Assembly: GCA_049511115.1 (NCBI GenBank) | Contig: JBEKYH010000043.1 | Coordinates: 1-20,219 of the forward strand | Length of the DNA: 20,219 bases | Direction: 5' to 3' | DNA from: JBEKYH01 sp049511115 | GTDB lineage: Bacteria > Planctomycetota > Phycisphaerae > Tepidisphaerales > Tepidisphaeraceae | The notes under the pieces: model-generated | Told to the model about the DNA's origin: nothing | Databases searched by the model: none | The model's input: the letters and a program-made list of their open reading frames with translations, nothing else | Translations under genes and position numbers: made by a program | Part shown: positions 1-9,353 of the stretch, in pieces | Position numbering within the stretch: the first letter of the stretch is position 1 | Layout: the number at the start of each line of letters is the position of its first letter

Positions 1-1
1 C

Positions 2-124
2 GCTCAGCAGATCGAAAGTATCGCGACTCTCCACTCGGTAAAGGAGAAACGCGGCGACATCAAACTGATTCAAACAGCCGAACGGTCCGACGAAGAACAC
101 GTTCTGCTCGAAGGAAGCTTATGA
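2..124 (+). CDS. 3' end of an unidentified gene (partial)
   Basis: An open frame runs in from the left edge and stops at TGA 122-124, leaving 40 C-terminal residues that end in EEHVLLEGSL. The stretch is charged and hydrophilic, with no motif I recognise, so I assign no function. Its stop overlaps the next gene's ATG as ATGA (121-124), and that gene's Shine-Dalgarno (AAGGA) lies inside this reading frame. The overlap supports a real gene that is translationally coupled to its neighbour. Confidence 0.6.
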   Translation, partial: AQQIESIATLHSVKEKRGDIKLIQTAERSDEEHVLLEGSL

Positions 125-594
125 AGACCGCAACTTTGAAGGACATTTCAACGAATACTTTAGCAAGTTCGGACGCCCACGATCGGTTTCCGCTGGCGCG
201 GGTTCTAATCCTTATTCTCGCCGGCGCGTTTGTCGGCCTGATGGTTGATATTCGCGCAGAACACGTCGATGCCGTTCGCGAACGGCCGATCGCGTGGCTG
301 CCGATCATCTACTCCGCCTTTATGACGCTTAGCTGCGTTGCCGCGTTCGCGTTCTGGAGCAAGACGGCCCGCATCATCATGATTCCGCTTTTTCTCCTAG
401 CCTTTGTCGTCGGAGGCTTGGGCTTCTACTTTCACAACCACGGCGATTTCAAACAAGTCATCAAAACCTCCGTCAGCGCCTGGACCGATCCAACCATGAA
501 TCATTCTGACGGCCCGCCACAAACCGCGCCGCTCGCGTTTGCCGGACTCGGCCTGATTGGCATCCTCGCTTCTCTCAAACGCTTCAATTCCTGA
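121..594 (+). CDS. small four-helix membrane protein, function unknown
   Basis: The protein has 157 residues. ATG 121 follows AAGGA with a 5-nt spacer and overlaps the stop of the preceding gene. Hydrophobic segments at about residues 26-43, 58-79, 83-103 and 135-150 suggest four membrane helices. The N-terminal 25 residues are polar and not signal-like, and a soluble loop (about 104-134) with several His residues separates helices 3 and 4. I do not recognise the family. The overlap says it works with the product of the truncated upstream gene. It is separated from the MarR gene by 79 bp that carry a fresh promoter, so it is probably the last gene of its operon. Confidence 0.65.
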   Translation: MKTATLKDISTNTLASSDAHDRFPLARVLILILAGAFVGLMVDIRAEHVDAVRERPIAWLPIIYSAFMTLSCVAAFAFWSKTARIIMIPLFLLAFVVGGLGFYFHNHGDFKQVIKTSVSAWTDPTMNHSDGPPQTAPLAFAGLGLIGILASLKRFNS

Positions 595-637
595 TGCTGG
601 CGAGGGCCAAGGGAATCCAAATCGCGCGCCCGATTGC

Positions 638-666
638 TTGACAATGATGAATTAATGGTTTATAAT
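638..666 (+). promoter_or_regulatory. consensus sigma-70-type promoter of the marR gene
   Basis: TTGACA (638-643) and TATAAT (661-666) are both perfect consensus hexamers with the optimal 17-bp spacer. The expected start point, about 7 nt after the -10 box, falls at 673-675, on the ATG of the downstream gene (674). This predicts a leaderless mRNA, in line with the absence of a Shine-Dalgarno sequence there. Confidence 0.85.
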
Positions 667-673
667 TAAACCA
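656..673. promoter_or_regulatory. probable MarR operator overlapping the -10 box
   Basis: This is a perfect inverted repeat, TGGTTTA-TAAT-TAAACCA (7-bp arms, 4-bp centre). It covers the whole -10 hexamer and ends one base before the start codon. Its 18-bp length and AT-rich centre are typical of MarR-family dimer sites, and a protein bound here would block RNA polymerase. Autoregulation by the adjacent MarR protein is an inference from position. Confidence 0.7.
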
Positions 674-1159
674 ATGGAACCCGGCCGTCAAACTCGCCTG
701 CGTGTATTACGTGGCCACGACGAGGCCGACTGTGGACATGCCGCCGTCATTTCGATGGTCCGGATCGTCCGGTCGCTCACCGAGGCAATGACCCGCGTGG
801 CGCGGGAACAGGATCTGAATATGCCTCGCCTTGAGGTTCTATTATGCCTGAACGACGGCGAGGGCATCAGCCAGCAGGAGTTGTCGGAGCGGTTGCTGGT
901 GACCAAAGGGAACGTCTGTATGACGCTCCAAGCGATGGAATCCGAGGGCCTTGTCGAACGTCGCACGGACTCCACCGATCAGCGGGCGTTCCGCCTCTAC
1001 ATGACCGATGCCGGGCGACAGCGCTTGGCCAAGACCAAGCCGGCGCGCGAAGCGCTCATGGCCAGGACGTTGGGCGTTCTTTCCGCCGAAGAGCACCGCA
1101 CACTGCGCAAATTACTCGGACGCATCGATCAGGCCTTTGACGACGTCCCCGACGGGTGA
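674..1159 (+). CDS. MarR-family transcriptional regulator
   Basis: The protein has 161 residues, normal for MarR. A winged helix-turn-helix is visible: helices around 66-90 (ISQQELSERL, then a recognition helix near VTKGNVCMTLQAM), followed by the wing EGLVERRTDSTDQRAFRLYMTDAG (about 91-114), the family's strongest signature. The flanking N- and C-terminal helices would form the dimer interface. Cysteines at 20, 58 and 82 could sense electrophiles, as in YodB-type regulators, but this is not shown. ATG 674 has no Shine-Dalgarno and coincides with the predicted transcription start, so it is probably leaderless. Met28 (755) is a less likely alternative start. It probably represses itself and the doxX, nitroreductase and SDR genes that follow. 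Confidence 0.9.
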   Translation: MEPGRQTRLRVLRGHDEADCGHAAVISMVRIVRSLTEAMTRVAREQDLNMPRLEVLLCLNDGEGISQQELSERLLVTKGNVCMTLQAMESEGLVERRTDSTDQRAFRLYMTDAGRQRLAKTKPAREALMARTLGVLSAEEHRTLRKLLGRIDQAFDDVPDG

Positions 1160-1198
1160 TTTTTTTGGGCCAATCGTTTGATTTTGAACTGTCATTAA

Positions 1199-1211
1199 TT
1201 GAACCTAGTTC
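1199..1211. promoter_or_regulatory. candidate regulatory repeats upstream of the doxX-like gene
   Basis: The 72-bp gap after marR is AT-rich. It holds a TTGAAC direct repeat (1184-1189 and 1199-1204) and a short inverted repeat GAAC-CTA-GTTC (1201-1211), just before the AAGGAG ribosome site at 1220-1225. This could be a second MarR-controlled promoter region. It does not copy the operator at 656-673, and I cannot identify a convincing -10 box. Confidence 0.3.
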
Positions 1212-1231
1212 TCATTTTTAAGGAGCATGCC

Positions 1232-1630
1232 ATGACAACACATTCCAACGCATCGTCTGTCTCGCTGAACCGCCGATCGCTGTCAAAGGGATTGAACATT
1301 ACCTCCTGGGTGCTGCAAGGCCTGGCGGCATTCGCCTTCCTCGCCGCCGGCGGGAGCAAGCTGGCCGGAGCGCCGGCCATGGTCGATATGTTCGCGCGGC
1401 TGGGGGCGGGTCAGTGGTTTCGCTACCTGACCGGGACACTGGAGGTAATCGGCGCCATCGGGCTGCTGGTCCCCAAGGCGACATTCTATGGGGCGTTGCT
1501 ACTGGTGGCAGTGATGGTCGGAGCGATCGTGACCCATTTGGCCATCCTCGGCGGGAACCCGACTCCGGCCATTGTTCTACTGCTTATCAACGGCACGGTG
1601 GCTTACCTCAGGCGTCCAGTGTCCCGCTAA
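1232..1630 (+). CDS. DoxX-like membrane protein
   Basis: The protein has 132 residues. I chose ATG 1232 because AAGGAG (1220-1225) lies 6 nt upstream; a longer frame from 1199 lacks a ribosome site. It has four predicted helices (about 22-42, 63-81, 85-107, 111-126) and family features: a first helix ending in AAGGSKLAG, then GTLEVIGAIGLLVP in helix 2 and a THLAILGG motif after helix 3. DoxX-like proteins of this size (the DoxX_2 group) often sit beside MarR regulators and nitroreductases; in Bacillus, the DoxX relatives MhqP and CatD belong to quinone-stress regulons. The biochemical role of the family is poorly defined. It is followed 66 bp later by the nitroreductase in the same direction. 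Confidence 0.85.
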   Translation: MTTHSNASSVSLNRRSLSKGLNITSWVLQGLAAFAFLAAGGSKLAGAPAMVDMFARLGAGQWFRYLTGTLEVIGAIGLLVPKATFYGALLLVAVMVGAIVTHLAILGGNPTPAIVLLLINGTVAYLRRPVSR

Positions 1631-1696
1631 GGAGACGCAGGTGTAAATCGCTCACCGTGTTTCATGTACCAATCAAATATCCAACGGAGACACCAA

Positions 1697-2287
1697 ATGA
1701 ATACGGCAATCTCAAAAGAGTCCATCCAGCAACTGTTCACTGACGCACGCACCCATCACGCCTGGCAGGACAAGCCTGTCGCGGAAGGATTGCTGCGTGA
1801 GGTTTATGACCTGGCCAAGTGGGGACCGACCAGCGCCAATTGTTTGCCAATGCGCATCGTCTTCGTCAAATCGAAAACCGAGAAAGAGAAGCTGCTCGCG
1901 GCGCTGATGGGAGCCAACGTAGAGCACGTGCGGGCGGCCCCCGTAACGGCCATCATCGCTTATGACCAAAAATTCTATGATGAATTGCCCACACTGTTTC
2001 CCGCTTTCGATGCCCGCGCCATGTTCGTTTCGAACCCTTCCCTGAGCGAGCAGACCGCCTTCCGCAACAGCTCGTTGCAGGGTGCTTATTTCATCCTGGC
2101 CGCCCGCGCGCTCGGCTTGGATACCGGGCCGATGTCGGGCTTTGATAACGCCAAGGTGGACCAGGCGTTTTTCGGGAAGTCTTCGTGGAAGTCGAACTTT
2201 ATTTGCAACATCGGCTACGGCGACGCCGCCAAGCTTCGCCCGCGCGGGCCCCGTCTTAGTTTTGAGCGGGCGTGCGTCATAGCATAA
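1697..2287 (+). CDS. RutE/HadB-like FMN nitroreductase-family NAD(P)H oxidoreductase
   Basis: The protein has 196 residues, the same length as E. coli RutE. ATG 1697 follows GGAGA with a 6-nt spacer. RutE-type signatures include LFTDARTH (13-20), KWGPTSANCLPMR (41-53, flavin-binding segment), ETAFRNSS-like QTAFRNSS (119-126), GLDTGPMSGFD (140-150) and NIGYGD (171-176). RutE reduces malonic semialdehyde in pyrimidine degradation, but no other rut gene is present. The MarR/DoxX context fits a quinone or nitro-compound reductase better, comparable to MhqN. I therefore give the family, not the rutE symbol. It is cytoplasmic and probably a dimer with FMN. Confidence 0.88.
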   Translation: MNTAISKESIQQLFTDARTHHAWQDKPVAEGLLREVYDLAKWGPTSANCLPMRIVFVKSKTEKEKLLAALMGANVEHVRAAPVTAIIAYDQKFYDELPTLFPAFDARAMFVSNPSLSEQTAFRNSSLQGAYFILAARALGLDTGPMSGFDNAKVDQAFFGKSSWKSNFICNIGYGDAAKLRPRGPRLSFERACVIA

Positions 2288-2345
2288 GTATCGCCGTGAA
2301 CTTCTTGAGAGTTGTTGGACCAGATCACACAGTACCGGAGTTGTC

Positions 2346-3092
2346 ATGAATCAATTAAACGGCAAAGTGGCATTGATTACGGGTGGAACGAGCGGCCTTG
2401 GCCTGGCGACCGCAAAGCGGTTTATTTCAGAGGGCGCATACGTTTTCATTACAGGTCGCCGACAAACCGAACTCGACGCGGCGGTGAAGCTGCTAGGCTC
2501 GCAGGCGACCGGCGTTAAAGGCGACGTTTCGAAGATGGCCGATTTGGACAATCTTTACGCGGTCATCAAGCGGGAAAAAGGACACCTCGATATCGTCTTT
2601 GCGAATGCGGGCGGCGGAACGTTCGTACCGCTGGCCGCGGTGACCGAAGAGCATTTCGACCAGACATTCAATATAAATGTGAAGGGGTTGCTCTTCACCG
2701 TGCAAAAATCGCTTCCGTTGCTCAGAGATGGCGGTTCGATTGTATTGAACGCATCAATCGCCGGCATCAAAGGGATGGAGGCGTTCGGCGTGTACGCCGC
2801 TACAAAAGCCGCGGTCCGCTCCTTTGCCCGCTCCTGGACCACTGATCTAAAAAGCCGGAAGATCCGTGTGAACGCGATCAGTCCCGGAGTGGTCCCCACG
2901 GAGGGATACCGCACATTAATGGATGAGGAGGGCATCAAGCAGTTCGCCGCGCGGATGTCCGCGCAGATTCCGCTCGGCCGCGTGGGCGATCCAGATGAAA
3001 TCGCCAAAGCGGTCGTTTTCCTCGCGTCTGATGCCGCAAGCTACATCACCGGCGTTGACCTGGTGGTCGATGGCGGGATGACGGCAGTGTAG
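2346..3092 (+). CDS. short-chain dehydrogenase/reductase (SDR)
   Basis: The protein has 248 residues, standard for a classical SDR. ATG 2346 is preceded by CCGGAG 5 nt upstream. Motifs are all intact: TGGTSGLG cofactor loop (12-19), acidic D60 with V61, NAGG (87-90), and the catalytic set N111, S137, Y150 and K154 (YAATK). The C-terminal pattern PLGRVGDPDEIAKAVVFLASDAASYITG is typical. GRR after the second strand (37-39) suggests NADP(H) preference. The substrate cannot be read from sequence. As the last gene of the MarR cassette (58 bp after the nitroreductase) it probably removes reactive carbonyl compounds under the same control. Confidence 0.92.
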   Translation: MNQLNGKVALITGGTSGLGLATAKRFISEGAYVFITGRRQTELDAAVKLLGSQATGVKGDVSKMADLDNLYAVIKREKGHLDIVFANAGGGTFVPLAAVTEEHFDQTFNINVKGLLFTVQKSLPLLRDGGSIVLNASIAGIKGMEAFGVYAATKAAVRSFARSWTTDLKSRKIRVNAISPGVVPTEGYRTLMDEEGIKQFAARMSAQIPLGRVGDPDEIAKAVVFLASDAASYITGVDLVVDGGMTAV

Positions 3093-3211
3093 TCCTGGTC
3101 TGATGTTATGGCATATTTCTGCGAAGCGCCGTGACAACAAATAAATCGCGCGGACAAAGCGACCGCGATGCCCAGGAATTCGTGGCGCTGTCCGTCGTTC
3201 ACAGCTAACGG

Positions 3212-3240
3212 TTGCCATAAGCGGCAATACTTCCGCTTTT
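3212..3240 (+). terminator. possible weak terminator with alternative hairpins
   Basis: AAGCGG (3219-3224) pairs with CCGCTT (3233-3238) around an 8-nt loop, followed by only a short T-run (CTTTT). The overlapping pair TTGCC (3212-3216)/GGCAA (3223-3227) would form a competing stem. It lies 120-150 bp after the SDR stop, so it may end the + strand cassette. The stem and U-tract are weak. Confidence 0.3.
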
Positions 3241-3372
3241 GGAATGGGAATTCCGCGAATGGACGCGAAAAACGCCAGTCAATGCGACGAAATGCGAAAC
3301 CTTGCAAATCACCAGAAATCGCATAAAATGCCCGTAAACACAGGTTTTTCCGAACTTTTCGGCGAATCTCAA

Positions 3373-3429
3373 TGGGTCAATCACACCCCTAAGGTCACAG
3401 GTTCGAGCCCTGTATCGCCCATTGATCCA
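3373..3429. repeat. 9-bp inverted repeat bracketing the tRNA fragment
   Basis: TGGGTCAAT (3373-3381) and ATTGATCCA (3421-3429) can pair over 9 positions with one G-T wobble. The innermost pair falls on the first and last bases of the tRNA match. It may be an integrase arm or core flank, a structured RNA closing stem, or coincidence. Confidence 0.45.
3381..3421 (+). tRNA. 3' half of a tRNA-Val(CAC) (remnant or att site)
   Basis: The T-arm is perfect: ACAGG (3397-3401), loop TTCGAGC, CCTGT. It is followed by the acceptor strand ATCGCCC and discriminator A (3421). Counting back through a 5-nt variable loop (AGGTC) and the 3' anticodon stem CCCTA puts CAC (Val) at positions 34-36 and the universal T33 at 3381. 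The match then stops: no TAGGG anticodon partner, no D-arm and no GGGCGAT 5' acceptor strand precede it. It is therefore not a functional tRNA gene. The exact 33-to-73 extent is what tRNA-targeting integrases duplicate as an att site. CCA is not encoded. Confidence 0.7.
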
Positions 3430-3573
3430 GGCTGTTTTGGTTTCGGCGCGGGAAGACCCGTTAAAACCATTCACTCCCAGCCCACGCCGCGGCCTTCCTT
3501 TCATTCCTTCCACGACCATCCCACAACCGGGGATAGCGTCTTTGCCCCGGCCAATCGACGATCAGCGCCCCAG

Positions 3574-4461
3574 CTAAGAAGCCGCCTGAAAGTCAACGTT
3601 GCGCGCCAGATAGCCGTAGATGGCCGAAATATCTTCATCGCCATGGCCTTCGCGAATTGCCAGCCGATAGATTTCCTTCGCCGCATTGGTGAGGGGCATT
3701 GCCACGCCGCTCTCGTAGGCGCTCACCGCGGCTAGATGCAAATCCTTCTGCAACATGCGCAGCGCGAAGTCAGCCTGCGCGTAATTCCCGGCTTCTATGC
3801 GCTCGCGTTTCACCGCTACGAATGGCGCGGCCGCCGGCCCGTTAAATAATGCCTCGAACAGAACCTCGCGGGAAAGCCCCAGCGCCTGACCGAGAATCAA
3901 TCCTTCGGAAAAAGCGGCTAATTCAGTTCCCAGCACTTGATTCATCACCAGCTTGAGCGAGTTCCCCATGCCTTGCCCGCCGCAGTGGACGATGCGGTTT
4001 CCCATGCACTCCAGCAAAGGCCGGCAGGCCTCCAAATCGGCCGCGTCGCCGCCGACCCAAAAGATTAGCTTTGCCTGCGCGGCCGGCCCTTTGGAGCCGG
4101 TGACCGGAGCACCCAGAAACCGAACGCCGCGAGATTGCGCCTCCGCTGCCATTCTTTTCGAGAACGTTGGATCAACAGTGCTGCAGTCAACCCACAGGCG
4201 GCCCTTGGCCAGTCGCGAAAGAAACCCATCCTTGCCCAGGGCCGCTTCTTCAACCGTGTCCGGTCGAGCGAGCATCGTGAAGATGATTTCCACCTGTTCG
4301 GCCAGGGCCGCCGGTGAGTCGGCCCACTTCGCGCCCTCGGCCAACAACGCTTGGGCCTTGGCGCGAGTTCGATTGGTGACGACCAGTGAGTGGCCATGTT
4401 TAAGCAGATTGGAAGCCATGCGGCTGCCCATGATGCCCAGGCCGATAAATCCGATTTTCAT
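3574..4461 (-). CDS. NAD(P)-dependent beta-hydroxyacid dehydrogenase (3-HIBADH/glyoxylate reductase type)
   Basis: The protein has 295 residues, the family's usual size. The N-terminal Rossmann domain starts with GFIGLGIMGSRMA (4-16). Asn30-Arg31-Thr32 after strand 2 is the NADP(H)-type signature of GLYR1-like enzymes. DCST (92-95) and GAPVTGSKGPA (117-127) form the substrate-binding loop, and catalytic Lys170 sits in GNSLKLVMN (167-174). The C-terminal helical domain is complete. Likely reactions are NADPH-dependent reduction of glyoxylate or succinic semialdehyde, or 3-hydroxyisobutyrate oxidation; sequence alone does not decide. The start is supported by GGGAGG 5 nt upstream and an ATGA overlap with the stop of the aldo/keto reductase gene, so the two are coupled. 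Confidence 0.92.
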   Translation of the reverse strand: MKIGFIGLGIMGSRMASNLLKHGHSLVVTNRTRAKAQALLAEGAKWADSPAALAEQVEIIFTMLARPDTVEEAALGKDGFLSRLAKGRLWVDCSTVDPTFSKRMAAEAQSRGVRFLGAPVTGSKGPAAQAKLIFWVGGDAADLEACRPLLECMGNRIVHCGGQGMGNSLKLVMNQVLGTELAAFSEGLILGQALGLSREVLFEALFNGPAAAPFVAVKRERIEAGNYAQADFALRMLQKDLHLAAVSAYESGVAMPLTNAAKEIYRLAIREGHGDEDISAIYGYLARNVDFQAAS

Positions 4462-5429
4462 TGCATCCTCCCGGCTAATTCAGAGACCGATTCGATGTCA
4501 TCAAGGTCCGATTGCGTCAGGTGTAATGACGCGGCGACTACCACGTCATCCACCTGCTCCGGCTTGCGCGCGCCGACGATCGCCCCGGTCACGGCCGGAT
4601 TGTGCAAGGTCCAGGCGACAGCAACCGCGCCCGGCTCATAGCCGTGCACCTTGCCGACATCGCGCAGGCGCCTGACCAATGCGAGGTTGGCTGACAATCT
4701 CGGCTCCGTGAAATCTGGATTGTGTTTTCGCCAATCATCGTCGCCCAGCTTGGCGATGCGCTCGCGGGTCATGGCGCCGGTCAGCAGTCCCGAAGCCATC
4801 GGCGAATAAACAATCACTCCGATTCCCTCATGCCGGCAGTATGGCAATATGTCCTTGTCCACCTCAGGGTGCACCAGCGAATACGGCGGCTGCAAAGAGG
4901 TAATCGGCGCGATCTCTTGCGCCCGCTGCAACTGCTCGACGTTGAAATTCGAAACCCCAATCCAGCGGGCCTTGCCTTCACGTTGCAACTTCGCCATCGT
5001 GCTCCAGCCTTCTTCAAGTTCCGCCTCGTCATCGACCGGCCAGTGAATTTGGTAGAGGTCCAGCGTCTCCACCTTGAGCCGGCGGAGGCTGTCTTCACAC
5101 TCCCGGCGGATGGAGTCGGCATACAGCACGCGATGCGTTTGCCCCTCGTGGTCCCAGCGCAGCCCGCACTTGGTGAATACGTATGGGCGCGGCCCTTTCC
5201 AGGTCGCCAGCGCGCGAGCGACAATCTCTTCGGAGTGGCCCAGGCCGTAGACCGCCGCGGTGTCGATCCAGTTCACTCCCAACTCCAGGGCGCGGTGAAT
5301 CGCGGCAATGGAATCGTCATCGTTCTGCTTTCCCCAGCCGAATTCCCAGCCGGCGCCACCGATGGCCCACGACCCGTATCCGACGGGCGTGATGAACAAA
5401 TCCGAATTCCCGAGTTGTTTCGTTTTCAT
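4458..5429 (-). CDS. aldo/keto reductase
   Basis: I place the start at ATG 5429, giving 323 residues, because AGGA (5439-5442) is 9 nt upstream. A TTG two codons earlier (5435) would leave only 3 nt. The AKR catalytic tetrad is complete: D56 and Y61 (NWIDTAAVYG), K87 (VFTKCG) and H129 (QIHWP). GVSNF and VYSPMASGLLTG are typical, and ITGAIVGARKPEQ-like TGAIVGARKPEQ near the C-terminus is the NADPH-binding segment. The (beta/alpha)8 barrel is full length. It is the first gene of a two-gene minus-strand operon with the dehydrogenase (ATGA overlap), suggesting sequential handling of a small carbonyl or sugar-derived substrate. It diverges from the formate dehydrogenase gene across a 276-bp gap. 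Confidence 0.92.
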   Translation of the reverse strand: MKTKQLGNSDLFITPVGYGSWAIGGAGWEFGWGKQNDDDSIAAIHRALELGVNWIDTAAVYGLGHSEEIVARALATWKGPRPYVFTKCGLRWDHEGQTHRVLYADSIRRECEDSLRRLKVETLDLYQIHWPVDDEAELEEGWSTMAKLQREGKARWIGVSNFNVEQLQRAQEIAPITSLQPPYSLVHPEVDKDILPYCRHEGIGVIVYSPMASGLLTGAMTRERIAKLGDDDWRKHNPDFTEPRLSANLALVRRLRDVGKVHGYEPGAVAVAWTLHNPAVTGAIVGARKPEQVDDVVVAASLHLTQSDLDDIESVSELAGRMQ

Positions 5430-5581
5430 GATCAATAATCCTGTCTAAATCTTTTTCCGCGCCGTTGGGGCGACATCTCTCTAAAAGCAACCTCCGGACC
5501 ATTTGGCGAGTCCATTTTTTTGCGCCGATCAACGGCCGCGCTGTCGTACTCCCAGGCTTTTGTTAGCAAATCTCCCCAATG

Positions 5582-5604
5582 GGCCAGAAATGATCCAAAT
5601 GGCC
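5582..5604. promoter_or_regulatory. inverted repeat in the divergent intergenic region
   Basis: GGCCA (5582-5586) and TGGCC (5600-5604) face each other over 13 bp in the 276-bp gap between the aldo/keto reductase and formate dehydrogenase genes. This could be a regulator site serving either side. No clear -35/-10 pair could be matched to it, so it is a weak candidate. Confidence 0.25.
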
Positions 5605-5650
5605 TGCTAAATCGAAAGAGATCGGACACAATTAACTCGGGAGAATTCCT

Positions 5651-5689
5651 ATGTCGCAGAAACGACGGAATGGCCTTATCATGCAATAG
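5651..5689 (+). CDS. possible 12-codon leader ORF upstream of the formate dehydrogenase gene
   Basis: ATG 5651 follows a strong GGGAGA (5639-5644) with a 6-nt spacer and reads MSQKRRNGLIMQ before TAG 5687-5689. The formate dehydrogenase ATG comes 16 nt later with its own site. The good ribosome site so close to a large gene suggests a leader peptide or translational coupling, but so short a frame can arise by chance. I see no diagnostic run of regulatory codons. Confidence 0.3.
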   Translation: MSQKRRNGLIMQ

Positions 5690-5705
5690 ATATTGAGAGG
5701 TTTCC

Positions 5706-8663
<2,958 letters not shown>

Positions 8664-8668
8664 TTCAC

Positions 8669-9208
8669 ATGGCCAGCCCTATCCAATTGGAACTGCCGCG
8701 CAGCGACCCGCGTCTTGTCCTCCAGGCCCGTCTGGAGAATGCGCCCGCGGAGCATGCCGAGGCATTGTTGGCCGCCTACGAAGTCCTGCAAGGTTTGCAT
8801 GATCGGGGCATTTTGGACCTGATGCGCGGCGCGCTCGGTTCGGGAGATAAGGTCCTTGAAATCGCCGTTACTGCCGCTCAGTCGCCCGCGTCGATCCGAG
8901 GCATTCGCAATCTGCTGCTTATCGTCAACACGCTCGGAGCAATCGAGCCTGAGTTGCTCAAAACGTTTATGCAGATCGTCCCGCAGACGTTGCAAACAAT
9001 GGTTCGCAATCCCGAGCCGCCGGGATTGTGGAGATTGATCCAGGATTTCCTCTGGAACCAGGATTTCCGCCGCGGCATGGCCACCCTGAATACCTTTTTC
9101 GAGGTGCTCGGCCGCAATTTGCCCGGCGATGCGGCCGCGACCGTTTCGGCGGAACGTTCGTCTCCCTCGGCAAACCCTATTTCTCCACCACGAGCCACCC
9201 CGCTATGA
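8669..9208 (+). CDS. DUF1641 protein, formate dehydrogenase accessory partner
   Basis: The protein has 179 residues. ATG 8669 lies 5 nt after the fdh stop, with GGAG inside the last codons of fdh, so the pair is translationally linked. The helical core (about 27-150) carries a DUF1641-like segment, LHDRGILDLMRGALGSGDKVLEIAV, a pattern I associate with the YjgD-type protein encoded after the Bacillus FDH-like YjgC. The later part, IPEPPGLWRLI-like NPEPPGLWRLIQDFLWNQDFRRGMATLNTFFEVLGR, fits the same family. The last 25 residues are Ser/Pro/Ala-rich and probably disordered. The molecular role is unknown; a structural or electron-transfer subunit is a reasonable inference from the conserved linkage. 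Confidence 0.8.
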   Translation: MASPIQLELPRSDPRLVLQARLENAPAEHAEALLAAYEVLQGLHDRGILDLMRGALGSGDKVLEIAVTAAQSPASIRGIRNLLLIVNTLGAIEPELLKTFMQIVPQTLQTMVRNPEPPGLWRLIQDFLWNQDFRRGMATLNTFFEVLGRNLPGDAAATVSAERSSPSANPISPPRATPL

Positions 9209-9353
9209 TCCAACACCGCCTCAAATCCCCCCATTTGGCGAATGCGCCGCACCCCCTCCCTCCTCGGCCACTGGCCCGGCTCCCCCGATCAATCTGCATC
9301 GGACGCTCGCGGAATGGGTGTAACTCCTCTTTGTGGCGACACTGCCCTTTACC

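Larger units (their letters stand above)
3093..3573. other. 481-bp intergenic region with hairpins and a tRNA remnant
   Basis: This stretch separates the SDR gene from the convergent minus-strand operon and holds no convincing gene. Apparent ORFs across it are by-products of tRNA-derived sequence (for example the peptide TGSSPVSP). It contains mutually exclusive hairpins at 3212-3240 and the 3' half of a tRNA at 3381-3421 bracketed by a 9-bp inverted repeat. It also contains a bipartite stem-loop at about 3438-3470 (TGGTTT/AAACCA outside CGGG-AAGA-CCCG). Part of it (about 3240-3370) looks more AT-rich than the neighbouring genes, as expected for a junction of foreign and host DNA. Confidence 0.6.

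Noticed and set aside
1697..2287. Naming the nitroreductase rutE
   Set aside because: Sequence similarity is strong, but no other pyrimidine-degradation gene is present and the MarR/DoxX context points to another role.
3244..3735. A 163-codon + strand ORF and its minus-strand counterpart (3205-3519)
   Set aside because: The peptides TGSSPVSP and RARTCDL arise from translating the tRNA 3' fragment. The rest has no family features, and the + frame runs into the convergent dehydrogenase gene.
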